A stretch of DNA of 64,000 nucleotides from Breznakia pachnodae (GCF_030814225.1 NZ_JAUSUR010000001.1:1219036-1283035); one strand, 5' to 3'; shown: positions 1 through 13,356, counted from the first letter of the stretch. A program made the numbers and translations. The notes: generated by a model from the letters alone, not told the origin.

Positions 1-1304
1 CATTGACCACTTCGATAGCGAACTTGAAATATAATAGAACGTGCTAACCAGTCCATTCCCATTGCCATCCATACACCAATGACACCTAAATCAAGAACAA
101 TTCCAAATAGATATGCACTTCCCAAACGAAAAATAAGCATTGATATAATTCCCGCGTACATTGTGACTTTCACATCTCCAGTTGCTCGAAGTGCATTTGA
201 TAACAAGAACGACGATGGATGCAGAAGGAAACATAATACATTATGAATGACTACTAATATATAGGTTAACTCACTTACTTGTGGTGATAAATCATAAAGT
301 TGCAGCAACAATGGTAACGCTAAAAATACAATAACATTTAAAATAAAGGTAGCAATGTAGGATATTTTCATCATTTTCTTAATATAGTATTGTGCCTGCT
401 CATATTCATTCGCACCAATACACTGACCTACTACTGTTATAATCGCCAGATTCATAGCATTAATTACAATTGGCACAATTTGATCAATGCTGTTGGCTAC
501 TCCATTGGCAGCAATATGCGTTGTACCAAACAAAGCCACAATACTTGTTACCAATACCTTACCTAAATGAAATAAGCCATTTTCTATTCCATTTGGTAGT
601 GCAACCTTGAGTATTCTTTTTACCATTTGTGAATGATAGTTTTTTATATCATTCCATTTTAGTTTAATTGCATCTTGATGAAATGCTAGAGTAAACATCA
701 TTATCCCCGCAAACACTCTAGATAGTAAAGTAGGTATTGCAACACCGGCCACTCCTGCATCGAAAACAAATATTCCAATTGCATTTCCAACAATATTAAT
801 TAGATTCACCCCAAGCGACACATACATGGTTACCTTGGTCAAACCCAAAGATCGATATAATGCTGCTGATGCATTGTACAATCCTAAAAATGGTAGCGAA
901 AGTAAACAGATGATAAAATAAGTAACCGCTGCTTTCATTACATCGTACTCTACAGAACCAAATAATAATCGAAGTAATGCATTATGAAACACTAAACACA
1001 AAATCATTGTAACAGTAGAAAAGATAACTAATATTCCAATTAATTGTCCTGCTGCCAAACTAGCATTATCATCGTCTTTATTTCCAAGATACTGTGATAC
1101 TACAACTGCTCCACCTGTTGCAATCGCTGCTAATACATACATAATTAAATTGTTAATCATATCTACTAACGATACTCCAGAAATTGCTGCTTCTCCCGCA
1201 TATGAAATCATAATTGTATCTGCCATACCTACAAGCATCATTAATATCTGCTCAATAATTAATGGTATAATTAATCGTTTTAAATCTTTATTACTAAAAA
1301 TAAT
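1..1304 (-). CDS. MATE family efflux transporter (3' end outside window)
   Basis: Multidrug/toxin extrusion exporter that would move cationic compounds out in exchange for Na+ or H+. The reverse-strand frame is open from the window edge up to a TAA at 1316-1314 and encodes many hydrophobic helices. The N-terminus reads FSNKDLKRLIIPLIIEQI followed by VGMADTIMISYAGEAAISGV, typical of MATE helix 1-2, and GNKDDDNASLAAGQ follows. The C-terminus lies beyond position 1. Odd point: after the in-frame stop there is no ATG, GTG or TTG before the conserved N-terminus. A GGGGGAG ribosome site sits just before two ATT codons (1304-1299), so an ATT start is proposed; the first in-frame ATG is about 24 codons in, inside helix 1. 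Family call is firm, start is uncertain. Confidence 0.85.
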   Translation of the reverse strand, partial: MIFSNKDLKRLIIPLIIEQILMMLVGMADTIMISYAGEAAISGVSLVDMINNLIMYVLAAIATGGAVVVSQYLGNKDDDNASLAAGQLIGILVIFSTVTMILCLVFHNALLRLLFGSVEYDVMKAAVTYFIICLLSLPFLGLYNASAALYRSLGLTKVTMYVSLGVNLINIVGNAIGIFVFDAGVAGVAIPTLLSRVFAGIMMFTLAFHQDAIKLKWNDIKNYHSQMVKRILKVALPNGIENGLFHLGKVLVTSIVALFGTTHIAANGVANSIDQIVPIVINAMNLAIITVVGQCIGANEYEQAQYYIKKMMKISYIATFILNVIVFLALPLLLQLYDLSPQVSELTYILVVIHNVLCFLLHPSSFLLSNALRATGDVKVTMYAGIISMLIFRLGSAYLFGIVLDLGVIGVWMAMGMDWLARSIIFQVRYRSGQ

Positions 1305-1397
1305 AACTCCCCCTTAGCTTTATTTCATCATAATATTGATTCTATTAACTGTCTAATACCTGTTTTCAATGAACTATCATACTTTCGAGGCATTGTT

Positions 1398-1424
1398 TTA
1401 AAAAATCAGTATTTTACTACTGAT
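1398..1424 (-). terminator. Terminator after the MFS gene
   Basis: ATCAGTA / TACTGAT hairpin followed on the minus strand by a run of six T. It lies about 100 bases downstream of the MFS stop and would end the licT-EIIBC-chbG-GH1-MFS transcript. The rest of 1305-1519 shows only AT-rich sequence that should hold the MATE promoter. Confidence 0.65.
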
Positions 1425-1519
1425 ATAAATATTTAGCAATATAGTTAAGTAAATAATAATTATTTAAATTCTTATACTTTATCAAAAATTCCCTTCAATT
1501 ATTTTGTATTCATATTATT

Positions 1520-2701
1520 CTATTCTTTCAGAATATATGAATCCTTTATGCATATTTTCTTTATTCTCTTTCTAAAAATAACAAACAAAACCAATGAAAT
1601 AACTGGTAAACATGCCATTATTCGAAACATAGCAGAATATCCAAATAATTCAACCATTTGTCCAGATAATATTGGACTAATTAAATACCCAATATCCGTG
1701 CCATAATAACTAGTTGCACTTGCTGAACCACTTCTATTTCTAGGTACACTTTTAATACATAATGCTTGTATCAATGGTTGACAAGATCCATAACCAATTG
1801 CTGAAAAAACAGAGGCAATTAAAAACATTATTAGATTAGTAGAAAAACTAATCAGTAATACAGAAAATGAAAAGCATATAATCGCAAATGGTAATACTCT
1901 ATATTCACCAAATCTCTTTGAACATATACCAAGACTTGGTTTAGAAATAATTAATGCAATTGCATTTACTGTAAAAAACATTCCGATATTCGCAACATTT
2001 ATTGCATCAGCATAAAGAGTTAAAAATGAACTAATGCTATTATATGTAGCTGCTAAAAAAATCATAATTATTGCTGGCACAAGTGCTTCTTTAGCAACTA
2101 TTTTGTCTAAAGAAATTTTCATTTTATCTTGTTTATTATGAATAGTAGTATTCGTCTTTAAAGTCAAAGTGAAAATAAACGCAATTATCATAATAACCAT
2201 TCCAATAAAAAAAGTCTGATTATATCCAATCGTATTAGATAAGTATAGTCCAATTGATGGGCCTACAGCACCAGCAATAGCTTGTACCATTCCATAATAA
2301 GTTATTGCCCTTGTCAAATCTTCTTTTCCCACTATATCTGTAATTATTCCTAGACTAGCAATAACTGTAAAGGCCATACCACAACCATGTAACAATCTGA
2401 AGATGAAAAGAAATATAATGTTATAGGAAAATGAATATCCCAAGAATGCAATACATAGTATAAAAATGGAGCCTGCTAAAATATACTTTTTATTATAATA
2501 ATCAACTGCAGGTCCTGAAATTGGTTTCAATAGTAAAGAAGATATTGTAAAGCTACTTGTTATAAATCCTACAATTACTGGAGAAGCACCTAACTGATCT
2601 ACATAGCGAGGCAGTAGTGTATTTAACATAAATTGCCCTATACTCATTATAAATCCAACAATACATATGTTAATGAATACTCTATTTAATGATTTTGTCA
2701 C
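1520..2701 (-). CDS. MFS transporter
   Basis: A 393-residue major facilitator with about 12 membrane helices. The loop after helix 2 reads KPISGPAVDYYNKK, matching the MFS motif A region, and RLLHGCGMAF is the helix-4 signature, which resembles the drug:H+ antiporter or sugar-exporter branch. It is the last gene of the minus-strand operon that starts with licT at 7704, 91 bases after the GH1 stop and separated from it by a perfect hairpin (2721-2756). The context suggests export or uptake of a glycoside, its aglycone or a sugar released by the GH1. The substrate cannot be read from sequence. The start has a GGAGG site upstream (AAGGAGGAAGTG). Confidence 0.85.
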   Translation of the reverse strand: MTKSLNRVFINICIVGFIMSIGQFMLNTLLPRYVDQLGASPVIVGFITSSFTISSLLLKPISGPAVDYYNKKYILAGSIFILCIAFLGYSFSYNIIFLFIFRLLHGCGMAFTVIASLGIITDIVGKEDLTRAITYYGMVQAIAGAVGPSIGLYLSNTIGYNQTFFIGMVIMIIAFIFTLTLKTNTTIHNKQDKMKISLDKIVAKEALVPAIIMIFLAATYNSISSFLTLYADAINVANIGMFFTVNAIALIISKPSLGICSKRFGEYRVLPFAIICFSFSVLLISFSTNLIMFLIASVFSAIGYGSCQPLIQALCIKSVPRNRSGSASATSYYGTDIGYLISPILSGQMVELFGYSAMFRIMACLPVISLVLFVIFRKRIKKICIKDSYILKE

Positions 2702-2720
2702 ACTTCCTCCTTCTTGATAT

Positions 2721-2756
2721 GAAAATCAATTTAATAGTACTCTTAAATTGATTTTC
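2721..2756 (-). terminator. Intercistronic hairpin between GH1 and MFS genes
   Basis: Perfect 14-bp stem (GAAAATCAATTTAA / TTAAATTGATTTTC) with an 8-base loop and only a short T run. It may be a partial terminator or mRNA-stabilising hairpin that lowers MFS expression relative to GH1. Confidence 0.55.
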
Positions 2757-2792
2757 TATTATCTAGTACTGTTGATTATAGTTTCCAAGTTA

Positions 2793-4277
<1,485 letters not shown>

Positions 4278-5072
4278 TTACCTCCTTCTTAAATCTTTAT
4301 GTCCAATTAATTCAATATTATGTTGTTTTATCCATTCTTTTATTTTGTCTGAGCAAAGTGCTTCTGTATCACACATCCTCACTCCATTAAAACTACTTGT
4401 CTTCATAATTTCAGCATCTACAAAACCAGGATGAAAAACTAACATAACATACTCTTTATCTAGTACTTTCTCTAATTCCTTAATAATATAGCTCGCAACA
4501 TTTATTTCAAATTGTGCAATGGGATTATTATTTTTAAAAATATCCATTGTATAATCACTTGCTGGTGGGCAATATAAACTATATTCATTATTCTTATCTC
4601 GTGGATTAAAGTATAAAATACTATGCTTTGTTGCAATATCCTCAAGTACTTTCTCAAAAGTTATTGATGGAATAGCATGTCCTTCCAAGTAGTCTGGTTT
4701 TTTTCCTCTAATTTTAATAAATCGATTAAGCTGCGCTTCTACTTCTATACTTATTTCGTCATAATATGGAAGTACATCGCTTTGTTTCTTTTGCAAATCT
4801 CTATAGTATTTACTTGTGTTGAAATTACCATTTTCATCAACCAAATGTGGAATTTTTTTAGGATCTGAGATTGGTTTTCCAATTGTTATATTTGTATGTT
4901 GACCAATATTTATATGACCATACTTTTCAATAATTTTTATTCCTCGTTCTGCTGCTTTCATATTGGGCATACATCCAGTTGAAGTAAGAATACCGTCTCT
5001 TGCAACTTTTTCAATACCTGCATTTACTCCGTCGCTCCACCCTAAATCATCACCTCTTATTATTAATTTCAT
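4278..5072 (-). CDS. ChbG/HpnK family carbohydrate deacetylase
   Basis: YdjC/ChbG fold hydrolase of 264 residues. Members deacetylate phosphorylated N-acetylated disaccharides such as diacetylchitobiose-6-phosphate. The metal-site residues are all present: RGDDLG (Asp8/Asp9), GQHTN (His59) and LEGHAI (His132), plus FHPGFVD near residue 220. The position between a PTS permease and a GH1 suggests that the imported sugar carries an N-acetyl group removed before hydrolysis. Compare the paralogue at 18724-19584, which lacks the third ligand. Good ribosome site (GAGGTG). Confidence 0.85.
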   Translation of the reverse strand: MKLIIRGDDLGWSDGVNAGIEKVARDGILTSTGCMPNMKAAERGIKIIEKYGHINIGQHTNITIGKPISDPKKIPHLVDENGNFNTSKYYRDLQKKQSDVLPYYDEISIEVEAQLNRFIKIRGKKPDYLEGHAIPSITFEKVLEDIATKHSILYFNPRDKNNEYSLYCPPASDYTMDIFKNNNPIAQFEINVASYIIKELEKVLDKEYVMLVFHPGFVDAEIMKTSSFNGVRMCDTEALCSDKIKEWIKQHNIELIGHKDLRRR

Positions 5073-5095
5073 TTTTACACCTCATTATTATTAAA

Positions 5096-5145
5096 GGAAT
5101 GGTAAGACATAGTTTATCGTTATATAAATATGCCTTACCATTTCC
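5096..5145 (-). other. Intercistronic hairpin between EIIBC and chbG
   Basis: GGAAATGGTAAG pairs with CTTACCATTCC across a loop of about 27 bases, in the 99-base gap between the two genes. The T run is short, so it is better read as a processing or attenuation hairpin than a full terminator. Confidence 0.4.
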
Positions 5146-5171
5146 AAATATATATACTTCGAATCTATCAA

Positions 5172-6758
5172 TTAGTCTTTTTGTGGATCTTTCCCCAACA
5201 AGAAGTATGCTAATACAAAAGATAAACCAAAAGCAATCAGTTGACCAATACACCAAAGGATTGTATTGCTAAATCCTGCTTCTGACATTGTTAGAGTTAT
5301 TTGAAGAATTCCATTAACCCCTCTACCATAGGTTATAACATTAGTTGCCATTAAAAATATACCTGCAACTCCACCTCCAATGATTGCTGATAGAAAAGCT
5401 TTTTTGAATGGCATAGCCACTGTATAAATAGCTGGTTCAGTTACTCCCATTAATGCAGTAACACCTGCGGATAACGAAGCACTTTTTAAGTTCTTATTTC
5501 TTGTTCTCAAGAATATAGCAAGTGACACTCCAACTAATGCAAACATTGAAGCCGACACAGGTGCTGCAGTTACATCAAAACCTTGTTCTAAGAATAACTG
5601 CATTGTTACTGGTCCAATACCATAATGAAGTCCTGCTAATACGATAATCTGCCATACACCTCCAAATATAATTCCTGCAAATACTGGAACAGATTCTAAA
5701 ACCCAAAGGATTAAACTAGCTAACCAAGTAGAAATTTCAGTAATAACTGGTCCTACTACCATTAGAGTTAATGGTGCTGTAATAATAATTGTGATAAACG
5801 GTACTACGATTAATTTTAATAAATCCGGAGTAATCTTTGTCATAAATTTTTCAATTTTTGATGCTATCCAACTAGCAAATATAATTGGTAAAACTGATGC
5901 TGTATAACTACGCAGTAGTACAGGGATTCCTAAAAAGGTAAGTTCTGTTCCTTCTGAAAAGGCAGTAATTAGAGAAGGATATATTAACGCACCTCCAATA
6001 ATTGCGGTAATCATTGGATTACAATTAAATATTTTTGCCGCATTAAATCCAATAATTACTGGGAAGAAATAAAACAATGAATCTGAAATGGCTTGTAAGA
6101 CTATATATGTACCACTTGTATTATCTACCCATCCCAATACTACACAAAATGATAAAACTCCTTTTATTAATCCTGTTGCAATTAATACACCAACAACTGG
6201 AGCCATACTACCAACAATAACTTGAATAATTCTATTCAATCCTTTGGCCTTTGGTTTATTCTCATCTAGATTTTCATCTATCGTACCAGATTGTTTAAAA
6301 CCACCTACTTGACAAAAAGCTTCATAAACATCTCCAACATTTGATCCAATAATTATTTGCAATTGTCCATTGGCCCATTGACTTCCCATTGTTCCATCCA
6401 AAGAATCTAGTTTCTCTTTATCTACTTTATTTTGATCTTTAATTTCTAATCGTAATCTAGTAATGCAATGCATTACAGAAGAAATGTTATCTTTCCCACC
6501 AACAAAATCGATTATTTTGCTAGCTAGTTCATTATAATTTTTAGCCATATTTTTTTTCTCCTTATCGCTTATGGTTTTATATGAAATAGTAACCTTGCCT
6601 CTAGACATTTCTACGTGACTTATGGTTTCTATTCCTTTGATTTCAGATAAATCTACTAAACCCATATCCTTTATAAAGAAATATTGAAAATTCCCCTTTC
6701 TAATCATTTTCGTAATATTTGATTCTCCCCCTAAGTACTCCATTATTTTTTTATCCAT
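5172..6758 (-). CDS. PTS beta-glucoside EIIBC with degenerate N-terminal EIIB-like extension
   Basis: Sugar permease of the glucose/beta-glucoside PTS superfamily. From residue 71 it is a normal EIIB (MAKNYNELASKIIDFVGGKD; phospho-accepting Cys in MHCITRLRL) followed by a membrane EIIC of about 10 helices containing GVTEPAIY. There is no EIIA. The first 70 residues look like an extra EIIB copy (MEYLGGESNITKMI, SRGKVTISYKT) without the Cys. Two good ribosome sites exist: AAGGAGG before the ATG at 6758 and AAGGAG before the in-frame ATG at 6548, so a shorter 458-residue protein may also be made. Expression is controlled by the RAT/terminator at 6812-6885. Phosphate must come from an EIIA in trans, e.g. 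the one at 57909. Confidence 0.9.
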   Translation of the reverse strand: MDKKIMEYLGGESNITKMIRKGNFQYFFIKDMGLVDLSEIKGIETISHVEMSRGKVTISYKTISDKEKKNMAKNYNELASKIIDFVGGKDNISSVMHCITRLRLEIKDQNKVDKEKLDSLDGTMGSQWANGQLQIIIGSNVGDVYEAFCQVGGFKQSGTIDENLDENKPKAKGLNRIIQVIVGSMAPVVGVLIATGLIKGVLSFCVVLGWVDNTSGTYIVLQAISDSLFYFFPVIIGFNAAKIFNCNPMITAIIGGALIYPSLITAFSEGTELTFLGIPVLLRSYTASVLPIIFASWIASKIEKFMTKITPDLLKLIVVPFITIIITAPLTLMVVGPVITEISTWLASLILWVLESVPVFAGIIFGGVWQIIVLAGLHYGIGPVTMQLFLEQGFDVTAAPVSASMFALVGVSLAIFLRTRNKNLKSASLSAGVTALMGVTEPAIYTVAMPFKKAFLSAIIGGGVAGIFLMATNVITYGRGVNGILQITLTMSEAGFSNTILWCIGQLIAFGLSFVLAYFLLGKDPQKD

Positions 6759-6811
6759 AGTAGATCCTCCTTTTTTATAAATCTAGTGAATATATAATAG
6801 TAATTACAAAT

Positions 6812-6857
6812 TAAAATCCAGAGCATCTAAAAAAGAAAACTTTTTTAAACACTCTGG
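6812..6857 (-). terminator. RAT-controlled terminator before EIIBC
   Basis: CCAGAG / CTCTGG outer stem with an inner AAAAAAG / CTTTTTT pairing and a TTTTAATTT tail. Its 5' arm touches the RAT (6856-6885), so antiterminator binding would stop it folding. Confidence 0.75.
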
Positions 6858-6885
6858 ATATCGTATCTATTTAGATTAACGCTCC
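6856..6885 (-). promoter_or_regulatory. RAT (LicT antiterminator target), licT1-EIIBC gap
   Basis: Reads GGAGCGTTAATCTAAA then TAGATACGATATCC: an ATCT/AGAT inner stem and GGA/TCC outer stem with two internal loops, the layout of BglG/LicT ribonucleic antiterminators. It begins one base after the licT stop. Confidence 0.65.
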
Positions 6886-7704
6886 TTATTGTTTAATTCG
6901 ATTAATGTGTAACATTAAATATAGAATTTCATCATCATTGCACTTCCAACCCCATGTACCTTCAAGATAACTTGCAACCTCATTTGCACAGCGCTGTATT
7001 TCTGGATATTCTTTAGCAAGTGTTGCCAACATCATTCTATTTTTTACTTCTGCATGTTTATCAGTAGATAAACGCTGAATTAAATATCTTAGATGTGCTA
7101 TAAATCTTGAGTATTCATATGTCTGATTATCAATTTGAATATTTAAACATTTTTTTACAATACCTTCTATTTCATCTAATATCTTTGTTGTTTTCATTAC
7201 TGCATTGATATCATCAACATTTGACTCTGCATTAATCAAATGTAACGCAATATTGATTGCTTCATTTTCTGGTAGCGTAATATTTGCTCTTTCTTTCAAA
7301 ATAATCAAAGCCTTATCACCAATCTTTACCTCGTTGGGATAGAAGTGGCGAATATCATAAGCAATTGCATTTGTCAGATTCATTCCTTTTCTCAGTCTTT
7401 CAACTGCAAAGTTTAAATGATCTGCTAATGTAAATGGCAAACTTGGATTTAAATTGGATCCCAGTTCCATCTCTGCCATTTCTACTATTTCCGCACTTGC
7501 AATAATAATTGGTTGAGGTAATGTTCCAATAACACCAAAATATCGAGAATTAACATCATAAAATGTTCGTTCTATTTTACTTAAATCTGTTAGTTCATAT
7601 GGAACCGGTGGAAATCCTATACCTTTACCTATTACTACTATTTCTTCACCATTAGAATCCAAGGCAATTGCAGCTGATGTATTAATTTTTCTAATAATTT
7701 TCAC
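6886..7704 (-). CDS. licT: LicT/BglG family transcription antiterminator
   Basis: RNA-binding antiterminator of 272 residues. The CAT domain (about 1-55, MKIIRKINTSAAIALDSNGE, GKGIGF) dimerises on RAT hairpins. PRD1 has LADHLNFAVERL (His near 100) and Asn-rich IALHLINAE (His about 155); PRD2 has the FIAHLRYLIQRL and LHINR histidines. These sites are phosphorylated by HPr or EIIB to set activity. It is the first gene of the licT1-EIIBC-chbG-GH1-MFS operon and has its own promoter and RAT-like leader. It should be active when beta-glucoside is being transported. Confidence 0.93.
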   Translation of the reverse strand: MKIIRKINTSAAIALDSNGEEIVVIGKGIGFPPVPYELTDLSKIERTFYDVNSRYFGVIGTLPQPIIIASAEIVEMAEMELGSNLNPSLPFTLADHLNFAVERLRKGMNLTNAIAYDIRHFYPNEVKIGDKALIILKERANITLPENEAINIALHLINAESNVDDINAVMKTTKILDEIEGIVKKCLNIQIDNQTYEYSRFIAHLRYLIQRLSTDKHAEVKNRMMLATLAKEYPEIQRCANEVASYLEGTWGWKCNDDEILYLMLHINRIKQ

Positions 7705-7722
7705 TGAAGTTACCTCCTTTAC

Positions 7723-7783
7723 AAAAAAATCCTCAAATGCATACTAATACCATTAAGATATATAAGTAGCGCTTCCGAGGAAT
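7723..7783 (-). terminator. Leader terminator before licT1
   Basis: TCCTC pairs with GAGGA followed by T7 on the minus strand, across a loop of about 45 bases. It lies about 30 bases beyond the RAT-like element, so coupling is less obvious than at the other two leaders. Confidence 0.45.
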
Positions 7784-7809
7784 ATCACCTAGTTGATATG
7801 TTATGTCAA

Positions 7810-7835
7810 GTAATCGCCCTATTAAGGTAACGAAC
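7810..7835 (-). promoter_or_regulatory. RAT-like element in licT1 leader
   Basis: GTTCGTTACCTTAATAGGGC followed by GATTAC: a CCT/AGG stem flanked by GTTA and GGCGA internal-loop bases, similar to the GTTACTCTTTAGAGGC elements at the other two leaders. Confidence 0.5.
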
Positions 7836-7846
7836 TTTACATACAA

Positions 7847-7875
7847 ATAATATCACTACATTTTATTTTTTGCAA
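7847..7875 (-). promoter_or_regulatory. SigA-type promoter of licT1 operon
   Basis: TTGCAA (7875-7870), 17-base spacer, TATTAT (7852-7847), placed just upstream of the RAT-like leader. Confidence 0.6.
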
Positions 7876-7935
7876 CCCCTTTCAGTTTATTCACAATTGG
7901 GTTATGAACATAATAATTTGAAATAATAAGTTTGT

Positions 7936-9438
7936 TTAACGATGGATATTAAAATTATTATTAACTATATTTAAAATATTAATTTGAAACGGAGATATTG
8001 GTAATCCATTCTTCCCGTAAATACCTACCTTGCAGTAATTAATGAATCCATAACTAATTATTCCATCTAAATTATGATTGAATATAATTTTATTCTCCGT
8101 TATCTCTCCGACAATAGTTATTTGCTTACCTTTACTCTCAACGGTAAACTCTTGTTTTTTTTCACTGATTAGTTCCTTGTCAAATTCTATTACAGTATTA
8201 GAAGCAATTTCTACTTTTTTTATATATGGCGAATGACCATCAAAATCTTCATCATAGAAAACTTCTTTTATTCGCATATAAATACGCTTAGCTAATGGTT
8301 TTTTATTAGCAGGGTGAATATTAAATTCTTCACCGCAGTTCATTGCCACAACTAGGAAACAATTATCTTTGTCTTCACACACTAGTCTTTGTGCTTCTCT
8401 TACAATTGGCCAGTCATCTGTTTTATCATCACGGTATTCAGGTAATTGAACAATGATAAATGGAATGTCACTCTTCATATCTTTACGCCAATTATTTATT
8501 AGTAAGTTTAATAACTGATAATATAAATGGGCTCTTTTAGTATCTTCTTCACCTTGGTACCAAATCACTGCTTTCGCTGAAAACATAGATACTTTTTCAA
8601 ACATAGTATGATATAGTCCTGCAGGTCGACAAAAATCTTTCTTCCCCTTTGGACCGGGCCAAGGAGTATGTCCAACATCCTTCTTCAATTGATTTGTAGT
8701 TCTTTTTGGATATTTACTTTTATAAAGTTCAACCTTCTGTATATATTCTTGAAGTTGCTTTCTATACTTTGCAATTTCAAGTTCTTCCTGTTCATCAGTT
8801 TGATCAGCAATTGAATCATAATAATCATCATAGTATGTTTCTTTAATTTCTTCATGTTGTTTCAGATAATCTTCACTCATCCAGCAAGAAGCAGAAGTTC
8901 CACCTTTATTTACTGAAATTAGACCAATTGGTATGTTTGTATCACGTTGAAGAAAATCAGCAACATAATATCCGATTGCTGAAAACTTTAAAACTGTTTC
9001 TTCATTACACTCTTGCCATCCTTCACTATGTAAATCAGGAATCTTCACAGTATCATCTTCATACTCTATTCTGGGAACTTCATAATATCTTATATATTTA
9101 TTTTGACTATTCTTTTTATCTTTATTTACTGTTTCACAATCTTCAAATCTAAACTCCATGTTCGATTGTCCAGCTAGAAAATAAACATCCCCAATCAATA
9201 TGTTGTTTAGCTCAATCAATTCTGATTGTGTAGAAACAACCAATCGTTCATCTTCACTTATTTTCAAATCTGAAAGTTCCACAATCCAACGATTATTTTT
9301 TACGATTGCTGAGGCCTTTTTATCTTGTATACAAACTGTTACTAGTTCATCATTATTGCCTTCACCAAAAATGTTTATTCGTGTTCCATGTTGTAAAACC
9401 ATTCCAGAAGTAAAAATGTCATCTAATCTTAGTTTCAT
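7936..9438 (-). CDS. Sialate O-acetylesterase-like SGNH carbohydrate esterase
   Basis: About 500-residue cytoplasmic-looking esterase (no signal peptide). The SGNH Ser block is VYFLAGQSNMEF, the VIWYQGEEDTK block carries the Gln-Gly-Glu signature of the SIAE/CE20 type, and NIHPANKKPLAKR gives the catalytic His. An N-terminal beta domain (FTSGMVLQHGTRINIFGEG) precedes it. It removes O-acetyl groups from sugars; here the probable substrate is an acetylated glycoside imported by the neighbouring PTS, since it follows the GH1 at 9528 after a strong hairpin. The start was set at the third ATG of a cluster (AAGGA nine bases upstream); 9447 or 9468 are alternatives. Confidence 0.85.
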   Translation of the reverse strand: MKLRLDDIFTSGMVLQHGTRINIFGEGNNDELVTVCIQDKKASAIVKNNRWIVELSDLKISEDERLVVSTQSELIELNNILIGDVYFLAGQSNMEFRFEDCETVNKDKKNSQNKYIRYYEVPRIEYEDDTVKIPDLHSEGWQECNEETVLKFSAIGYYVADFLQRDTNIPIGLISVNKGGTSASCWMSEDYLKQHEEIKETYYDDYYDSIADQTDEQEELEIAKYRKQLQEYIQKVELYKSKYPKRTTNQLKKDVGHTPWPGPKGKKDFCRPAGLYHTMFEKVSMFSAKAVIWYQGEEDTKRAHLYYQLLNLLINNWRKDMKSDIPFIIVQLPEYRDDKTDDWPIVREAQRLVCEDKDNCFLVVAMNCGEEFNIHPANKKPLAKRIYMRIKEVFYDEDFDGHSPYIKKVEIASNTVIEFDKELISEKKQEFTVESKGKQITIVGEITENKIIFNHNLDGIISYGFINYCKVGIYGKNGLPISPFQINILNIVNNNFNIHR

Positions 9439-9467
9439 ATTTTTCATCCTTATATTTTTTATACACA

Positions 9468-9506
9468 ACTACTAAAGAAATATTTCAATTATATTTCTTT
9501 AGTAGT
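9468..9506 (-). terminator. Strong hairpin after GH1 of the second glucoside operon
   Basis: Perfect 15-bp stem (ACTACTAAAGAAATA / TATTTCTTTAGTAGT) without a clean T run, between the GH1 and esterase genes. It is probably a partial terminator or stabiliser: the esterase has no other obvious promoter. Confidence 0.55.
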
Positions 9507-9527
9507 CGGTTTATTACTTTATTTATA

Positions 9528-12310
<2,783 letters not shown>

Positions 12311-12327
12311 AATTTTTCTCCTTTAAA

Positions 12328-12392
12328 TAAAAACCCCAACTCAAAACGAATATAAAATAATATACTTTATACTATTCGTCTTGTGTTGGGGT
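12328..12392 (-). terminator. RAT-controlled terminator, licT2-EIIBC
   Basis: CCCCAAC...CAA.ACGAAT pairs with ATTCGT.TTG.GTTGGGG followed by T5. The 5' arm overlaps the 3' end of the RAT and the licT2 stop. Confidence 0.8.
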
Positions 12393-13235
12393 GACGCTCT
12401 TTCGATTACAATCCTCGCGAACACATAAGCGATTTACATGTAGAATCAGATATAACATTTCTTCTTGGTTAAGTTCTATCCCTAATTCTTCATATAGATA
12501 ATTTTTAATTTTTAATACTGCTTCATAAGTATCGTGATACTCATTACTAATTGACTCAAACATCTTTTTATTATCAGTGGCTATTAATGTTCCCTTCTCA
12601 CTTCTCTTTAATAAATAGTGCAGATGTGAAACAAAGCGTGAATAATTGAATGTACTCTTGTCAATGTAAATTCTGAAATACTGGGCGATGATATCCGTAA
12701 TATCATCAATAACTCGATCAATATATGTATGTTGATTTAAATTCGATGAAACTGTTCCAGCATTTATAAAATGTAATGCAATGTTACTAGCTTCACTTTT
12801 AGGTAAATGAACATCCAACTCCTTTTGAATTATTTTCAATGCCTCTATTCCAACATTGTATTCTAATTCGTAAAGGTACTGTACATCGTACTGCAGCGGT
12901 GTAGGAACCGTAATATTCTTCTTACATCGATCAATTGCAAAATTAATATGATCAGCTAAGGTAAACACCAGATTAGAACTTACCGGCTCTGCAGAATGTG
13001 TTTTATAAATTTCAACAATATCTGCAGTAACATCAAGTATTTTCTCAGGTATTGTATTCATTGCCTCATAATACATAGGATCTACATTATAATACGTTCG
13101 ATCCACAATATCTAAATCACTAATTTCATAAGGGATTTTAGGAAATCCAATTCCTTTGCCAAAAGCAATTAATTCGCAACCGTTATCATCTATACACACT
13201 GCTGCATTATTATTGATGTGTTTTATAACTCGCAT
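12372..13235 (-). CDS. licT: LicT/BglG family transcription antiterminator
   Basis: About 287 residues: CAT domain MRVIKHINNNAAVCID with GKGIGFPK, then two PRDs. The conserved histidines are visible in LADHINFAID, IALHFIN, FVSHLHYLL and LILHVNR. It should bind the RATs at 12388 and 13432. The C-terminus REDCNRKSVTPTQDE is nearly the same as that of licT3 (57032), and the RAT is encoded within this tail, which explains the conservation. ATG at 13235 was preferred to a GTG at 13244 because of GAGAGG spacing and alignment to sister genes. Confidence 0.93.
   Translation of the reverse strand: MRVIKHINNNAAVCIDDNGCELIAFGKGIGFPKIPYEISDLDIVDRTYYNVDPMYYEAMNTIPEKILDVTADIVEIYKTHSAEPVSSNLVFTLADHINFAIDRCKKNITVPTPLQYDVQYLYELEYNVGIEALKIIQKELDVHLPKSEASNIALHFINAGTVSSNLNQHTYIDRVIDDITDIIAQYFRIYIDKSTFNYSRFVSHLHYLLKRSEKGTLIATDNKKMFESISNEYHDTYEAVLKIKNYLYEELGIELNQEEMLYLILHVNRLCVREDCNRKSVTPTQDE
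12388..12414 (-). promoter_or_regulatory. RAT inside the 3' end of licT2
   Basis: GGATTGTAATCGAAAG then AGCGTCACCCC, overlapping the last codons of licT2. Its GGATTGT start, GAAA loop and CACCCC end match the clearer copy at 57042-57068 position by position. Confidence 0.75.
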
Positions 13236-13356
13236 GAACTTCACCTCTCATCGATTTTAATACATGTAGGAAATCAAAACAGATATATTTGTTTTATTAA
13301 TCCTAATTCATATAGATAATCATTACATATAACTCTTTTTCATATGGCATTCAAAT

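Noticed and set aside
5050..5272. Short frames on both strands between chbG and EIIBC
   Set aside because: They overlap the EIIBC C-terminus and the intercistronic hairpin; no protein-like features.
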